Assembly (NCBI GenBank): GCA_018819175.1
Contig: JAHJQQ010000042.1
Span: 1 to 64,000 of the forward strand
Length of the DNA stretch: 64,000 nucleotides
Reading direction: 5' to 3'
DNA from: Gammaproteobacteria bacterium
Lineage (GTDB): Bacteria; Pseudomonadota; Gammaproteobacteria; Thiohalobacterales; Thiohalobacteraceae
Part shown: piece after piece, positions 35,711 through 44,008 of the stretch
How positions within the stretch are numbered: the stretch's first letter is position 1
How the letters are laid out: every line of letters starts with the position of its first letter
The notes under the pieces: generated by a model
Seen by the model: only the letters and a program-made list of their open reading frames with translations
Databases searched by the model: none
Told to the model about the DNA's origin: nothing
Made by a program: the position numbers and the translations under genes

Positions 35711-38035
35711 TTACTGCGTCAGGCCAACATAGAGCAACGGCAGTTTTTCCGGGAGGCGTTGCACATTGTCGATGACGATATAGTTACGCGCGCCGAAGAT
35801 GCGCGACACATAGTCGTCGGCATGCGGATCGAGGCTGAGGCAGTAAGTATTAACACCGTGTTTGGCCACTTCCTCAACGGCCTTCTTCGCATCGAAGCGC
35901 AGGTATTGCGGATCGCGCACGTCATTGTCGGCGGGCTCGCCGTCAGTAATGACCAGCAGCAGTTTCTTATTGCTGGGTTGCGATTTGAGATGATGACCGG
36001 CATGGCGGATGGCGGCACCCATGCGCGTCGACAACTGACCTTTCATATTCGACAAATGCGCCTTGGCCTTGTCGGTGTAGGCCTCGTTGAAATCCTTGAA
36101 GCGGTAATACTCGACATCGTGACGGCCATTGGAATCGAAACCGTGGATCGCGAAGGGATCGCCGATCTTGTGCATGGCATCGGCGAGCAGCACGGTCGCT
36201 TCACGCGCCAGATCCAATACCGATTTATCGGAGCCATGCACCAGTTCGTTGGTGGATTCGGACAGATCGATCAGCACCAGCACCGACAGATCACGCACCT
36301 TGCGCACGTTGCGCATATTGATGCGCGGGTCGGGCATTTCGCCATTACGGATTTCGATCATGGAACTGATCGCGGCGTTGATATCGATCTCGTCGCCGTC
36401 TTCGAGTTTGCGGATACGCTGCACGCCTTGCGGCTGCAAGGCCTCGATCAGATATTTAAGGCGACTGATGATCGGTTTGTTCTCAGCGACGATCTTGTTG
36501 ATCTTCTCGATGTCACCACCGACCGTGCCTTTTTCCAGCAGCGTCACCCAATTCGGCCGCTCCAGCTGCATGTGGTAGTCCCACTCCGCATAATGGAACG
36601 GCAGTGAAATCGGCGGACGACCTTCTTGCTCGTTAAGACTCGTGGATTCTTCGTCGCGGAAGAATTCCGTGGTCAATGTCCAGATCTCCTGGGCATCGTC
36701 ACCCGCGCCGGGCACACCGATCTCGTGGATCATTTCGATCAGCGTGGCATTACGCCGCACCTGCTGCGGCAGAAACTCATGCTGCTCGGATTTATGCCAA
36801 TCGATCTCGCCGTATTCCCAGATATATCGATTGTCGTCACGATAGACAATATCGACGGTATCCTTGCTCGGCGAATAAGCCAGACCGGCATCCACGGCAG
36901 CCTGCGCCAGGGTCAGACCCAGCTCCACCGAAATCATGTTGTCCTGAAAACGCTCGGGATCGACTTGCGTGAAGGCGTTATACGCCTGCTCGACCCAGGC
37001 ATGACCATCATGGTACTTCGCATCGATAATGCGCCGCGCCAGACGTGTCATCAGCATGCCCATGCTGTCGCCGCCAGCAACATCAGCCGTATGCAGCGGG
37101 GCCCAGATCTGCAACAGACCCGGCAAGGCTTTGAGACTGAGATATTCGACGCGCGCATCTTCAAACAGACCAATCAAAGCCGTCTGAAAGGTGTTGTAGT
37201 TATCACCAGGGAATACGTTCTTGGTATTGACGACATGGCTTGCGCAATGCGCGGCCGCGGCACGATAAATCTGCAAGCCACTGATGCCTTCATGATCATC
37301 ATAGGCATCCGGCAGATGCATGATGTAGCCTTCGATGTACGGCTTGTAACCTTCACGCGTCTCGAAGTCGCCGCTGGTCGGGCGCATGAAAAAATCCCGG
37401 CCCCAGAGTGCGCGCAGGTAAATATTGATGCGCCGCTGCACCTCGATGAACAACGTGCCTTTGCGTTCTTTCTGCAATACGCCTTTGGCGACTTGGTTGT
37501 TCAGGCCGAAATATTCTATCTGCCCTTCGAAGTCGTTTTTATACGCTTGCGCGCCCCACATCGCCCAACGCCGCAGACCGCCGAGCGTGAGCTGTTCGAG
37601 CAGCACATCGAGTTTTTCCAGCATCGGCCGCACACCGCGCGGCGCCTGCGCGAGCAGGTTATCGAGCAGATGCAGGTAAGAGCGGAACAGATCGATGTCA
37701 CCCAGGCGACGGGCGGCGATGGGCGCGGTTTCCACCACATTGGCGACCACCACACCGCTGGTTTTGGAAAACATTTTGATCGCGGCGGTCAGCAGTTCGG
37801 AAACCGCGTCTTCGCCGAGTTCGCGCGCGAGGTCAGGGGCTTGTTGAATAAAGATAACGGCCAGCTCGGTACCGCGACCGAGCGACCTCAGACTGGCGGC
37901 GCCCTCGAGATAATTCTGCAGGCCGCGTGGACTGAACACGCGCATGGCTTCACCCCACGACGCCTCGAGCATATCCCGGGCCTTGTCGCCGAGGTCCGCG
38001 AGGATGTCCTGATAGTCTTCGAGTTTGATTGACAT
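35711..38035 (-). CDS. cbbO: CbbO RuBisCO activase subunit (VWA domain)
   Basis: A 774-residue protein whose C-terminal third is a von Willebrand A domain with the MIDAS motif DLSES (in VLVLIDLSESTNELVHG) and the later ITDGEPADND. The long N-terminal region has no recognisable catalytic site and matches CbbO. With the adjacent CbbQ AAA ATPase it forms the CbbQO activase that removes inhibitory sugar phosphates from RuBisCO. It begins 37 bases after cbbQ on the same strand. Confidence 0.92.
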   Translation of the reverse strand: MSIKLEDYQDILADLGDKARDMLEASWGEAMRVFSPRGLQNYLEGAASLRSLGRGTELAVIFIQQAPDLARELGEDAVSELLTAAIKMFSKTSGVVVANVVETAPIAARRLGDIDLFRSYLHLLDNLLAQAPRGVRPMLEKLDVLLEQLTLGGLRRWAMWGAQAYKNDFEGQIEYFGLNNQVAKGVLQKERKGTLFIEVQRRINIYLRALWGRDFFMRPTSGDFETREGYKPYIEGYIMHLPDAYDDHEGISGLQIYRAAAAHCASHVVNTKNVFPGDNYNTFQTALIGLFEDARVEYLSLKALPGLLQIWAPLHTADVAGGDSMGMLMTRLARRIIDAKYHDGHAWVEQAYNAFTQVDPERFQDNMISVELGLTLAQAAVDAGLAYSPSKDTVDIVYRDDNRYIWEYGEIDWHKSEQHEFLPQQVRRNATLIEMIHEIGVPGAGDDAQEIWTLTTEFFRDEESTSLNEQEGRPPISLPFHYAEWDYHMQLERPNWVTLLEKGTVGGDIEKINKIVAENKPIISRLKYLIEALQPQGVQRIRKLEDGDEIDINAAISSMIEIRNGEMPDPRINMRNVRKVRDLSVLVLIDLSESTNELVHGSDKSVLDLAREATVLLADAMHKIGDPFAIHGFDSNGRHDVEYYRFKDFNEAYTDKAKAHLSNMKGQLSTRMGAAIRHAGHHLKSQPSNKKLLLVITDGEPADNDVRDPQYLRFDAKKAVEEVAKHGVNTYCLSLDPHADDYVSRIFGARNYIVIDNVQRLPEKLPLLYVGLTQ

Positions 38036-38072
38036 GCGTGCAAACCACCCGCGCCTGAAGCAGGCGCTGCTG

Positions 38073-38879
38073 TCAGAAGAAGGTGGTGACGGCGGCGTCC
38101 AGCGCGTCGCGCATATCCGGATCGTCGGTGATCGGACTGACCAGGGTCATACGACATGCGTCAAGGCTGTCGACGCCCTTGGCGATAAGCGATCCTGCGT
38201 AGATCAGCATACGCGTGGAGATACCTTCATCGAGACCGTGGCCCTTCAGGTTACGTGCGCGCTCGGCGACATTGACCAGCTTGCCGGCGATATCCATGCT
38301 GACGCCGGTTTCATGCGCGACGATCGTGGTTTCCAGGTCGTGATTCGGATAATCGAAATCCAGCGAACCGAAGCGTTGCTTGGTCGACTGTTTGAGATCC
38401 TTCATCAGACTCTGGTAACCCGGATTGTAGGAAATCACAATCTGAAAATCCGCATGCGCCTTGACCAGCTCACCCTTTTTTTCCAAGGGCAGCACGCGAC
38501 GGTTGTCGGTGAGCGGATGAATAACAACGGTGGTGTCCTGACGCGCCTCGACCACTTCGTCGAGATAGCAGATCGCACCTTCGCGGGCGGCGGTGGCCAG
38601 CGGACCATCCTGCCAGCGCGTGCCGTTGGCATCGAGCAGGAAACGACCGACCAGATCGGAGGCGGTCATGTCTTCATTACAGGCGACGGTGATCAAGGGT
38701 TTTTTCAAACGCCAGGCCATGTATTCGACGAAGCGGGTTTTGCCGCAACCGGTCGGGCCTTTGAGCATCATCGGCATGCGCACGGAATACGCCGCCTCGT
38801 AGAGTTCGACTTCGTCGCCGACCGCCTGATAGTACGGCTCGCTGTTAATTCGATACTGTTCGATAATGTCCGACATCAC
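38073..38879 (-). CDS. cbbQ: CbbQ AAA+ ATPase
   Basis: A 268-residue MoxR-family AAA ATPase with Walker A GPTGCGKTR near residues 41-49, Walker B ICYLDEV, and the sensor region VISYNPGYQSL. It is the motor of CbbQO RuBisCO activase and is located in the carboxysome cluster. It is about 60% similar by eye to the second copy at 51811-52623 (same length, same motifs). The next upstream gene is mcdB after a 111-base gap. Confidence 0.93.
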   Translation of the reverse strand: MMSDIIEQYRINSEPYYQAVGDEVELYEAAYSVRMPMMLKGPTGCGKTRFVEYMAWRLKKPLITVACNEDMTASDLVGRFLLDANGTRWQDGPLATAAREGAICYLDEVVEARQDTTVVIHPLTDNRRVLPLEKKGELVKAHADFQIVISYNPGYQSLMKDLKQSTKQRFGSLDFDYPNHDLETTIVAHETGVSMDIAGKLVNVAERARNLKGHGLDEGISTRMLIYAGSLIAKGVDSLDACRMTLVSPITDDPDMRDALDAAVTTFF

Positions 38880-38990
38880 ACGCCACCTTCATTTCGTATC
38901 ATTCAATTCGCCGCGTCAACGGCCATCGTCGCCGGGTTCAGCGCCGAAGAGCGCGCGCCGCTTGAGACGCGCACTTACCTACGCGTCAAC

Positions 38991-39209
38991 TCAGTCTGGC
39001 CAGATACGGTCGGGATAGAGATTGGCCCAAGGACTGTCCAGGCTCGGTTTTGGCGCTTGATCATTCTGGGTAGCAAATTTACCCGCAGCGGCCGGCTTGG
39101 CGGCAGCAGGCTTGCTCACGGCAGTCTGCGCGCTGGGGGGCGTCGTTTCGTTTTGCTGCTTGGCCTGACGTACGCTGTCGGCCAATTTGGATTCGAGTTT
39201 CTTGCTCAT
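38991..39209 (-). CDS. mcdB: carboxysome positioning protein McdB (alpha type)
   Basis: A 72-residue low-complexity, probably disordered protein: charged N-terminus (SKKLESKLADSVRQAKQQ), Ala/Pro/Lys-rich middle, and a C-terminus with two tryptophans ending DRIWPD. A disordered protein following a ParA-type ATPase in an alpha-carboxysome operon, with a C-terminal tryptophan, is the pattern described for alpha-McdB. Its start overlaps the mcdA stop (ATGA). It would link carboxysomes to the nucleoid-bound McdA gradient. Assignment rests mainly on context and composition. Confidence 0.75.
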   Translation of the reverse strand: MSKKLESKLADSVRQAKQQNETTPPSAQTAVSKPAAAKPAAAGKFATQNDQAPKPSLDSPWANLYPDRIWPD

Positions 39210-39838
39210 TGCGGTAATACCTCGTTGATGATGGCATCAATCTCGGCGGCAGCTTGCTTGCCGCGGCCGACACCGAATACCGAGCTTCCTTCCAACGCAG
39301 CACTGCGGTAAATCGCGCGCCGCTGTACACCATTCTGCAGCGCGGGAATCTCGAACTCCGCCAGCGCCTCCTGCATGGAACGCGACAATGAGTTGCGCGC
39401 CTCCACTTGATTCAGCACCAACCACGCCTTCAGCCGCGGGTTGTCGAACTTGGCGTTCTGCACCGCCTTGGCCATGCGCACGCTGGCCCACAGATCCATC
39501 GGCGAGGGCAATACCGGTATCAGCACCTGGTCGGACAGCGTCATGGAGACCTGCGCGACCTGGCCCTCCAACGAAGGCGGGCAATCGATGACGATGTAGC
39601 GATAGTCCTGTTGGAAATTACGTACATCGCGGACCAGATTACCGACGGCGATGACACTGGCAGGATAGGCACTGCCATTCACACCGAGACTGGCCCATTG
39701 CGTCGCCGAACCCTGTGGATCGGCATCGATGACCAGCGTGCGGCCCTGCTTGCACAAGCCGGCCGCGAGATTCATGGCCAAGGTGGTCTTACCGGACCCA
39801 CCCTTGAGATTCGCAATTGAGATTACGGTTGCCGTCAT
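39206..39838 (-). CDS. mcdA: ParA-type ATPase McdA of carboxysome operon
   Basis: A 210-residue ParA/MinD ATPase with the deviant Walker A KGGSGKTT at 12-19, including the signature lysine, Walker A' DADPQGSA and the DCPPSL switch. ParA proteins in cso operons (McdA) use ATP-dependent DNA binding to distribute carboxysomes. It is followed with four-base overlap by mcdB. Confidence 0.88.
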   Translation of the reverse strand: MTATVISIANLKGGSGKTTLAMNLAAGLCKQGRTLVIDADPQGSATQWASLGVNGSAYPASVIAVGNLVRDVRNFQQDYRYIVIDCPPSLEGQVAQVSMTLSDQVLIPVLPSPMDLWASVRMAKAVQNAKFDNPRLKAWLVLNQVEARNSLSRSMQEALAEFEIPALQNGVQRRAIYRSAALEGSSVFGVGRGKQAAAEIDAIINEVLPQ

Positions 39839-39938
39839 CGGAGTCCCCTCCCCTTATGAGTGATGGGCTGCGCACATGGCGGCTAGTCTACCGTAAGCCT
39901 GTTCAAATTCCTGCCATTTGTCCGGACAATCGCCCGAA

Positions 39939-40196
39939 TCAGGCACCGATCAATCCGTCGACCTTCAGCGCAAAGCCCTCTTCCCGCTCACCGATACCTG
40001 AATCTTCAGGCGCCTCGATGGTCAGGGTGGCATAAGTGCTGCCAAAACTGATGTTTGGGTACAAATTATCGGCCTCGCTCAAATCCGCCAATTCATCAAG
40101 AAATTGACGGGTTGCAGCGTAATCCGGGAAATCGAAACGGCGACTCAAGGTAGCCGGCTTCTTACGTCGTTCCCAGTTGGCCAGGGGGTCACTCAT
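39939..40196 (-). CDS. alpha-carboxysome RuBisCO assembly factor (acRAF)
   Basis: An 85-residue pterin-4a-carbinolamine dehydratase-like protein: RRFDFPDYAATRQFLDELADLSE, NISFGSTYATLTIEAPE and GFALKVDGLI. PCD-like proteins in cso operons act as RuBisCO assembly chaperones (acRAF) rather than as dehydratases, in line with the missing canonical His-rich catalytic motif. It starts five bases after the ferritin-like gene. Confidence 0.85.
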   Translation of the reverse strand: MSDPLANWERRKKPATLSRRFDFPDYAATRQFLDELADLSEADNLYPNISFGSTYATLTIEAPEDSGIGEREEGFALKVDGLIGA

Positions 40197-40201
40197 TCCG
40201 T

Positions 40202-40642
40202 TCAGGCACGCTGCTGCTTGAGTTTGGTACGCATTTCTTCCAATTCGCGCACATGTTCAAGTTCATCGGCCATGATGCGGGCAAAGAAATCCCGGAACTC
40301 ATGCTCACCACGACGCTCGCAATAACTCACGGCTTCCTGGTAGATACGCACCGCGTCCAATTCCAATACGCGATTGATATCCAGCATATCCTCAAAGCTG
40401 CGACCGACGCGCGAAGGCGCCAGCTGTGAGGCATTCGGCGTGATGCCAATCGACATCATGCGTTCGATCAGCAGTTCGGCATGCTTGAGTTCTGCCTGCA
40501 CGTCCTCGCGGAAGTGATCACAGGTCTCCTGCATACCCCACATACCGCAGAGCTTGGACTGAGTCAGGTAATGCTGAACCGCTGTCATTTCATGACTGAG
40601 GGCGCGGTGGAGAAAACCGAGTATGCGCGGATCTACGTTCAT
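40202..40642 (-). CDS. bacterioferritin-like protein of carboxysome operon
   Basis: A 146-residue four-helix ferritin-like protein with iron-ligand motifs such as SHEMTAVQHY, AELKHAELLIERM and ADELEHVRELE. Such a gene is a regular member of proteobacterial cso operons; its role in carboxysomes is uncertain. It lies between the csoS1 genes and acRAF. Confidence 0.88.
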   Translation of the reverse strand: MNVDPRILGFLHRALSHEMTAVQHYLTQSKLCGMWGMQETCDHFREDVQAELKHAELLIERMMSIGITPNASQLAPSRVGRSFEDMLDINRVLELDAVRIYQEAVSYCERRGEHEFRDFFARIMADELEHVRELEEMRTKLKQQRA

Positions 40643-40739
40643 GCTCGGCCCTCCACCGTTCCAACAGACGCACTGACATGGGTCTTAGCAACAAGGAGTT
40701 GGCCTTGATTAAGGGTCATCGCCTTGCCTCTCCTACCGG

Positions 40740-41084
40740 TTAGCTACGGGTCTGAGTGATTTCTGCATCGCGACCGCCAGGGCCATCGGCCGTGGGGCTG
40801 GTCGGCAGGATGTTCTCTACCTCGTTATGCACGCGGGCAATGATGTGCGCGGCAACCAGGCCGTCACCCACACGCTCGCAGGCATCGGCGCCGGCACGAA
40901 CCGCCGCATTCACTGCGCCGGTCTCGCCGCGCACCAGCACGGTCACATAACCACCACCCACGAACTGACGACCGATCAGACGCACTTCAGCCGCCTTGGT
41001 CATGGCGTCAGCCGCTTCGATCGCCGGCACCAGACCGCGGGTTTCAATCATCCCCAGAGCAATGCCATGGATTGGGTTTGCCAT
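40740..41084 (-). CDS. csoS1B: CsoS1B-like BMC-H shell protein with C-terminal extension
   Basis: A 114-residue hexameric shell protein. Residues 1-92 are nearly identical to the two 99-residue paralogues upstream; the tail (TSPTADGPGGRDAEITQTRS) is unique and recalls the longer CsoS1B of other species. ATG 41084 gives MANPIHGIALGM; ten more codons upstream are open but not part of the family. It forms the outer facets of the carboxysome shell and, through its central pore, passes small metabolites. Confidence 0.92.
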   Translation of the reverse strand: MANPIHGIALGMIETRGLVPAIEAADAMTKAAEVRLIGRQFVGGGYVTVLVRGETGAVNAAVRAGADACERVGDGLVAAHIIARVHNEVENILPTSPTADGPGGRDAEITQTRS

Positions 41085-41131
41085 ATCTAAATCCTCAAAC
41101 TTGGGTTGAGCCAACCTTCAACTATTACTAC

Positions 41132-41431
41132 TTAGGCAGCCGGCTTGGTCGGCAGGATGTTCTCCACCTCGTTGTGCACGCGGGCGATGATGTGCGCGGC
41201 AACCAGACCGTCACCCACACGCTCACAGGCATCAGCGCCGGCGCGAACGGCGGCGTTAACAGCACCGGTCTCACCACGGACCAGCACGGTCACGTAACCA
41301 CCACCCACGAACTGACGACCGATCAGGCGCACTTCAGCCGCCTTGGTCATGGCGTCAGCCGCTTCGATCGCCGGCACCAGACCGCGCGTTTCAATCATAC
41401 CCAATGCAATACCAGTCACTTCGTTAGCCAT
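41132..41431 (-). CDS. csoS1A: CsoS1 BMC-H shell protein, copy 2
   Basis: A 99-residue single-BMC-domain protein that starts MANEVTGIALGM and ends ENILPTKPAA. Apart from five or so N-terminal residues and the tail it is identical to the third copy. It makes the main hexameric facets. Symbol A versus C is by analogy with gene order in Halothiobacillus and is uncertain. Confidence 0.93.
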   Translation of the reverse strand: MANEVTGIALGMIETRGLVPAIEAADAMTKAAEVRLIGRQFVGGGYVTVLVRGETGAVNAAVRAGADACERVGDGLVAAHIIARVHNEVENILPTKPAA

Positions 41432-41516
41432 GTCGATGCTCCTTTGTCTACTGAAATCAAGTTAAATTACAAAATCAATTATTCGCCCGATCACTCGTCC
41501 GGCTTATTCACCCAAC

Positions 41517-41816
41517 TCATTCACCAGGACGGGTAGGCAGAATGCTTTCCACTTCGTTGTGCACGCGGGCGATGATGTGCGCGGCAACCAGACCGTCACC
41601 CACACGCTCGCAGGCATCGGCGCCGGCGCGAACAGCGGCGTTCACGGCGCCGGTCTCGCCACGGACCAATACGGTCACATAACCACCACCGACGAACTGA
41701 CGACCGATCAGGCGCACTTCAGCCGCCTTGGTCATGGCGTCAGCCGCTTCGATCGCCGGCACCAGACCGCGGGTTTCGATCATACCCAGTGCAATACCGA
41801 TTCGTTCGTTAGCCAT
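41517..41816 (-). CDS. csoS1C: CsoS1 BMC-H shell protein, copy 3
   Basis: A 99-residue single-BMC-domain shell protein, start MANERIGIALGM, end ESILPTRPGE. Nearly identical in the core to the two following genes, also at DNA level (long identical runs such as around CACGAACTGACGACCGAT). It follows csoS4B by 53 bases. Forms hexameric shell facets. Confidence 0.93.
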   Translation of the reverse strand: MANERIGIALGMIETRGLVPAIEAADAMTKAAEVRLIGRQFVGGGYVTVLVRGETGAVNAAVRAGADACERVGDGLVAAHIIARVHNEVESILPTRPGE

Positions 41817-41869
41817 CTCAAGTACTCCTCAAATTAAAAAATAAACCTGTTGTAACGCTGTGCCTGCAA

Positions 41870-42145
41870 TCAGGGCTTTTTGCCGGCATCATTGGCAAAT
41901 TCATTCGGATCCCAGTGATCAATAATTCCGCAAATGGTCAGGTCCGTATGGATATGGAAACCGGACGCCCAACGCGCCGCCGAACCACTTGCCGTAAACA
42001 CATACTTACCCGGTGGTACGCCAACCGGATCGACCGCCACACTCTTGCGGCCTTTGGCGTCCTGCAAAACCCGCAGCGACGAATTAAACAATCCAGGTAC
42101 GCGGCGCGTGCAGACCAGATCATCCACCACCTGGAAGATATCCAC
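41870..42145 (-). CDS. csoS4B: carboxysome vertex protein CsoS4B
   Basis: A 91-residue BMC-P pentamer (EutN/CcmL family) with YVFTASGSAARWASG and the end DLTICGIIDHWDP. Twelve pentamers cap the shell vertices. It starts two bases after the csoS4A stop, so the two are coupled. Confidence 0.92.
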   Translation of the reverse strand: MDIFQVVDDLVCTRRVPGLFNSSLRVLQDAKGRKSVAVDPVGVPPGKYVFTASGSAARWASGFHIHTDLTICGIIDHWDPNEFANDAGKKP

Positions 42146-42147
42146 GC

Positions 42148-42399
42148 TTACTGTTCCTCTTCCCAGTAGTCGATGATGCCGACAATGGTCAGATCACTCG
42201 GATATTCCCGGCTTCCGGCCGCGTCGCGCGCCGCCGAGCTACCTACCGCGATCACCCAATCACCCGGGATACAGCCCACGGCATCGACGGCGACGCTCAG
42301 CAGACCGTTTTTTTCCTGCACCACCTGCAACGGACGGTGCCCCATCTCTTTAATGCGATTAGTGGAGACCAAGGTCTTGACGACTTTGCAGATCTTCAT
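42148..42399 (-). CDS. csoS4A: carboxysome vertex protein CsoS4A
   Basis: An 83-residue BMC-P protein: MKICKVVKTLVSTNRI, VAVDAVGCIPGDWVIAVGSSAAR and DLTIVGIIDYWEEE. Paralogue of csoS4B. It starts seven bases after the csoSCA stop. Confidence 0.93.
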   Translation of the reverse strand: MKICKVVKTLVSTNRIKEMGHRPLQVVQEKNGLLSVAVDAVGCIPGDWVIAVGSSAARDAAGSREYPSDLTIVGIIDYWEEEQ

Positions 42400-42406
42400 C
42401 TTGTCC

Positions 42407-43987
42407 TTATGCCTCTAACATCTCGATATAACTGTTCGGTTCACGATCTTTAATGGCGATCTTGCACACCAGCAGCCCCTTGTCGGCCAGCTCGTTGAAA
42501 CGTTCTTCAATCGCGCGCCTGACCCGTTGGCACTGCTCAATAATCCGCTCGCGTGAACCCGGCACCTTGCTGTTATACAAGTAGTGCACGATGATCGGGA
42601 TCGGCAGCCCGTGCTTCACGTTCAACTTCTTGAAGATCTTCACGCCGACATCGATGTCCGCGGTCGCCTCTTCCACCGTGTACATATGGGCGAAGTAAGC
42701 CAGATTGCGAATCTGTATTTCTTCAAACCCCTCACCGACACACACCACGCGTTCGTTGTGGCCGATATCGGGATAACGCCCCCCGAAGTTCTGACACACA
42801 TAATCTATCTGCGATATATTATTCAGCAGCAGATTCACAATCAGCCGGTACAAGCCATCGTGCGGCGCGCCTTCGCCAACACCCCAACCGAAACTGGCCT
42901 CGATCACTTCGCGCAAGCTGTCATGTATCCGCAGTCGTGCAGCGTTCTCGCTCATGCCCAGGGTTTCCTGGAACAGCTTGGCGGATTCAACAAAGCGATA
43001 CAGACTCATTTCGCCCTTGCTGTCCGGCACATGTACCTTGATGCTGTCGGTATCGGTGTCGACACCGATCAACAAGGTATCCACCGAGGCACCGCAACAA
43101 AAACTGTTTTCAATCGCCTGCCGGAACGCGATCAAACGATCCAGTGCGGCTTGCGCAGCGGCGCGTTCATCGCTGCCGTGGGCGGCACAACCTTCGTGCC
43201 CCGGGTCCGAGCTGCTGAAGTGATAAACCGCCAACTTCAGATAACGCGTCCCCGCATCCGGACTGCTCGGCTTGTGTTCGCGGTAGCGCGACAACTCCGT
43301 CCGCATCCAGTGCCGTACATTGGCCTCGACATCGAACATCGCGCCGGCGTGGGCCTTGCGGCTGCGCACTGAATCCAGCGGCAAACGCAAAATGTATTGC
43401 ACCAGGCCTTTCAGTCTTCCGTCGGCACAGGGTGAAATATCCACCTCGTGATAACCGCAATCCAAAAACATTGTCAGCGCGCGATCCACTGCTTCCTGAC
43501 GTCGATCATGTGTTTCGCAAAATGCGTCCACCGTGCGCTTGAACGTCTTGAACACGCATTCCGCATACAGCGCCCGCATGTCCAGGGCCTGTACCCACGC
43601 ATCGTCCAGCAATTTCGCTGGCAGCGTGTAACCCAGCTTTTCCAGCGCGATGCGCTGCGCCCGCTCGGCGAAATCGCCTTCATGCTGCAGGGCCGAGATC
43701 TGCTTCAGCACCGGCACGATATCGGCAAAATGACCCTTGACCGACATCTCATGTTCATACAACGCGGCATTGGCGGGCTGATCCGTCAGTACATGACCGC
43801 CGCGCGTCGCGCATGCCATGTTCGGTTCCGCCGCCGCTGCCGTCGCCGGCACATCAACCGGCGGCTGTACCGGTGGATACTCCGTGCGGACCGGCATGCT
43901 GCCAGCGCGACTGCCCAACCCGAAGGGGGCTTTGCGCGCCTTGTTCGCGGCATTACGCATCAGTGCGTGACGGTTACGCGTATTCAT
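42407..43987 (-). CDS. csoSCA: carboxysomal beta-type carbonic anhydrase
   Basis: A 526-residue CsoSCA (CsoS3) enzyme that turns bicarbonate to CO2 inside the shell. The catalytic zinc site is visible: Cys187 within CADGR (C-x-D-x-R, with D189 and R191 as the usual dyad), His256 in VYHFSS and Cys267 in HEGCAAHG, with the eleven-residue His-Cys spacing of this family. The first 60 residues are basic and Pro-rich, consistent with the N-terminal segment that binds RuBisCO. It starts 22 bases after csoS2. Confidence 0.95.
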   Translation of the reverse strand: MNTRNRHALMRNAANKARKAPFGLGSRAGSMPVRTEYPPVQPPVDVPATAAAAEPNMACATRGGHVLTDQPANAALYEHEMSVKGHFADIVPVLKQISALQHEGDFAERAQRIALEKLGYTLPAKLLDDAWVQALDMRALYAECVFKTFKRTVDAFCETHDRRQEAVDRALTMFLDCGYHEVDISPCADGRLKGLVQYILRLPLDSVRSRKAHAGAMFDVEANVRHWMRTELSRYREHKPSSPDAGTRYLKLAVYHFSSSDPGHEGCAAHGSDERAAAQAALDRLIAFRQAIENSFCCGASVDTLLIGVDTDTDSIKVHVPDSKGEMSLYRFVESAKLFQETLGMSENAARLRIHDSLREVIEASFGWGVGEGAPHDGLYRLIVNLLLNNISQIDYVCQNFGGRYPDIGHNERVVCVGEGFEEIQIRNLAYFAHMYTVEEATADIDVGVKIFKKLNVKHGLPIPIIVHYLYNSKVPGSRERIIEQCQRVRRAIEERFNELADKGLLVCKIAIKDREPNSYIEMLEA

Positions 43988-44008
43988 TGTTTTGCGCGTC
44001 GCCTGTGC

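Noticed and set aside
35759..38032. ORFs of 282 and 468 codons antisense to cbbO
   Set aside because: CbbO with MIDAS motif is certain; the antisense frames show no family.
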